Origin: Alphaproteobacteria bacterium
GTDB lineage: Bacteria; Pseudomonadota; Alphaproteobacteria; Micropepsales; Micropepsaceae
Direction of reading: 5' to 3'
Length of the DNA: 7,547 nt
NCBI GenBank assembly: GCA_947455695.1
Contig: CANGRN010000053.1
Coordinates: forward strand, 1-7,547
Shown here: positions 5,171-7,547 of the stretch, in pieces
How positions within the stretch are numbered: the first letter of the stretch is position 1
How the letters are laid out: each line of letters begins with the position of its first letter
Position numbers and translations under genes: made by a program
Notes under the pieces: generated by a model
Databases searched by the model: none
Told to the model about the DNA's origin: nothing
What the model saw: only the letters and a program-made list of their open reading frames with translations

Positions 5171-5221
5171 GGGCCACACCTCCCCAACGAGGTGCTATCA
5201 TTCTGGAAGGAATGAACCGCG
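5171..5221 (+). promoter_or_regulatory. Structured serC 5' leader (serC RNA motif candidate)
   Basis: Two tandem hairpins fill the leader. The first is CACCTC (5177-5182) paired with GAGGTG (5189-5194) around CCCAAC. The second is TCATTC (5198-5203) paired with GAATGA (5210-5215) around TGGAAG, and it carries the ribosome binding site GGAAGG (5205-5210) in its loop and closing base. A conserved two-hairpin serC motif upstream of serC-serA operons in alphaproteobacteria is listed in Rfam. Gene, position and general layout agree, although I could not align it to the covariance model. It may control serC translation, and its ligand or trigger is not known to me. Confidence 0.65.
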
Positions 5222-6379
<1,158 letters not shown>

Positions 6380-6401
6380 TCGCCCGTTAACGGAGACTCC
6401 C

Positions 6402-7148
6402 ATGCCGTTCATTTCCGAAAACGAACTGGAACAGGCGCTGGTCAGGGCGGCAAAGGATCCCGCCGCCGGACCGGACTTTTATCGCCTGCTGCTGGAAAGC
6501 GATCTGCTGGTGATGGGCACCGCCGAAGGCAAGGAAAATGCCGCCGAGGTTTTTTCCCTGTCGGATGGCGGCAAGCTGAACCTGATCACGGGCCTGAAGG
6601 ACGGCGCGCAATATCTGCCGGTCTTTTCCTCCCTGCCGCGGATGCAGGAATTCGTGAAGCAGGAAACGAAGTTTCTCAGCATCCGGGGCCGCGATCTTCT
6701 GGACATCACGCGTGGCGCGCCGGTGATCCTCAACCCCGCCTCCGAGTATGGCAAGGAGTTGTCGGCACAGCAGATCCTGCAGCTGCTGGACGGTCCGGGC
6801 GCCGGCATTCCGCAATATACCATTGAAGAAGACTACCCCACGGCGCTGGTGGAGACGCTGGCCTCGGTGTTCGGGACGCGGCCCGACGTGGTGTCCGCCT
6901 GGATGGTCAAGGTCGGTTTTGACGATCGGCCTGGCGAGCGCCATCCGCTGGTCGGCATCGAAATGGACACCAGCGGCGACTGGAAGTCGCTGATCAAAGC
7001 CATCGAGGACGCCGCCCAGGCCCAGGTCCCCGGCCTGGTGTTCGACCTCCACCGTGTCGACCGCACCAATCCCATCGCCTTGACCGAAGCCCTGCTCAAG
7101 TCCCGTCCCATCTATGTGGGCGCCGCCGGCGCCTCCGCCCTCAACTGA
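6402..7148 (+). CDS. SseB family protein (N-terminal SseB plus SseB C-terminal domain)
   Basis: This is a 248-residue soluble protein. The N-terminal SseB domain covers about residues 8-130. It contains LEQALVRAAKDPAAGPDFYR (9-28), LLESDLLVMG (30-39), the segment VFSSLPRMQEFV (74-85) and the signature VILNPASEYGKEL (108-120). The C-terminal SseB domain covers about 144-240, beginning with DYPTALVETLASVF and ending with SRPIYVG. In Escherichia coli, SseB was named for enhanced serine sensitivity, but its molecular activity is not established. It lies 22 bases after serC and 12 bases before serA, with its own ribosome binding site (GGAG, 6392-6395), so co-transcription is very likely. The location supports a role in serine metabolism or its control. 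I give no gene symbol because orthology with E. coli sseB is not shown. Confidence 0.85.
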   Translation: MPFISENELEQALVRAAKDPAAGPDFYRLLLESDLLVMGTAEGKENAAEVFSLSDGGKLNLITGLKDGAQYLPVFSSLPRMQEFVKQETKFLSIRGRDLLDITRGAPVILNPASEYGKELSAQQILQLLDGPGAGIPQYTIEEDYPTALVETLASVFGTRPDVVSAWMVKVGFDDRPGERHPLVGIEMDTSGDWKSLIKAIEDAAQAQVPGLVFDLHRVDRTNPIALTEALLKSRPIYVGAAGASALN

Positions 7149-7160
7149 AGGATTTCCCCC

Positions 7161-7547
7161 ATGCCCAAGGTCCTGATCGCCGACAAGCTCAGCCCCGCCG
7201 CCGTCGCCATCTTCAAGGAACGCGGCGTCGATGCCGATGTGAAGACCGGCCTGTCCAAGGAAGAACTGCTCAAGATCGTCGACCAGTATGACGGCATTGC
7301 CATCCGCTCGGCCACCAAGCTGACCGCCGATGTGCTGAAGGCCGCGAAGAACTTGAAGGTCGTGGGCCGCGCCGGCATCGGCGTGGACAATGTCGACATC
7401 CCAGCCGCCACGGCCGCCGGCGTGATCGTGATGAACACGCCCTTCGGCAATTCCATCACCACCGCCGAGCACGCCATCTCCCTGATGATGGCGCTGGCGC
7501 GCGAATTGCCCGAGGCCAACGCCTCCACCCAGGCCGGCAAATGGGAA
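7161..7547 (+). CDS. serA: D-3-phosphoglycerate dehydrogenase SerA, N-terminal part (3' end outside window)
   Basis: SerA oxidises 3-phosphoglycerate to 3-phosphohydroxypyruvate with NAD, the first step of serine synthesis, and so supplies the SerC substrate. The 129 visible residues match the N-terminus of the family. They include MPKVLIADKLSPAAVAIF, the substrate-side IRSATKLTADVL (48-59), GRAGIGVDNVD (69-79), and MNTPFGNSITTAEHAISLMM (91-110), which leads into the nucleotide-binding domain. The reading frame is still open at the last base. The catalytic His/Glu pair and any C-terminal ACT domain lie outside the window; related alphaproteobacterial enzymes are about 525 residues long. The ATG at 7161 has a good ribosome binding site (AAGGA, 7148-7152) that overlaps the last base of the sseB-like stop codon. 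Confidence 0.95.
   Translation, partial: MPKVLIADKLSPAAVAIFKERGVDADVKTGLSKEELLKIVDQYDGIAIRSATKLTADVLKAAKNLKVVGRAGIGVDNVDIPAATAAGVIVMNTPFGNSITTAEHAISLMMALARELPEANASTQAGKWE

Noticed and set aside
6387..7472. Long minus-strand open frame of 361 codons opposite sseB and serA
   Set aside because: It crosses two well-supported genes and its translation is Gly/His/Gln-rich without recognisable motifs. Stop-free antisense frames are expected in GC-rich coding DNA.

Overview
The window looks like a chromosomal housekeeping segment of a high-GC alphaproteobacterium. The evidence is the RpoH-type sigma factor with an alphaproteobacterial sequence, the long alphaproteobacterial SerC with an apparent serC-type RNA leader, a DUF6894 and a DUF3775 protein (both mainly alphaproteobacterial families), a tRNA-Glu(CUC), and two candidate promoters of the EcfG general-stress type (GGAAC-N16/17-(C)GTT). 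The genus cannot be fixed from the sequence. I see no insertion sequence, phage gene, CRISPR array or sign of recent transfer.

Layout, left to right. (1) 1-249: the C-terminal end of an unrecognised membrane protein. (2) 296-370: tRNA-Glu(CUC) on the minus strand, with its own promoter upstream and a short palindrome downstream. (3) 493-792: a DUF6894 protein behind a candidate EcfG promoter. It runs tail-to-tail into, and overlaps by 52 bp, (4) a minus-strand pair, a single-pass membrane protein (1145-1489) followed by a JAMM/MPN metalloprotease (741-1148), joined by a 4-base ATGA overlap. (5) 1488-2510: an RluA/RluD-type pseudouridine synthase whose start codon shares the palindrome CATG with the divergent membrane-protein gene. 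(6) 2583-3470: rpoH, the heat-shock sigma factor, with a possible sigma-32-type promoter at the end of the rluD-like gene. (7) 3477-3559: two stacked palindromes. (8) 3627-4460: a PhzF-family protein. (9) 4465-4538: a nested inverted repeat between convergent genes. (10) 4540-5052: a DUF3775 protein on the minus strand behind a second candidate EcfG promoter. (11) 5136-7547: the serine biosynthesis operon, made of a sigma-70-type promoter, a serC-type RNA leader, serC, an sseB-like gene and the first 129 codons of serA.

How the parts fit together. SerA and SerC carry out the first two steps of phosphoserine synthesis from 3-phosphoglycerate. The SseB-like gene sits between them with short gaps and good ribosome binding sites, so it is probably co-transcribed and may have a role tied to serine. 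RpoH and the two EcfG-type promoters put two stress regulons in one window, heat shock and general stress, and make the small DUF6894 and DUF3775 proteins candidate general-stress genes. The most useful points for follow-up are the two matching EcfG-type promoters, the SseB gene inside the ser operon, the serC leader, and the CATG start-codon overlap. I did not find an obviously new multi-gene system.
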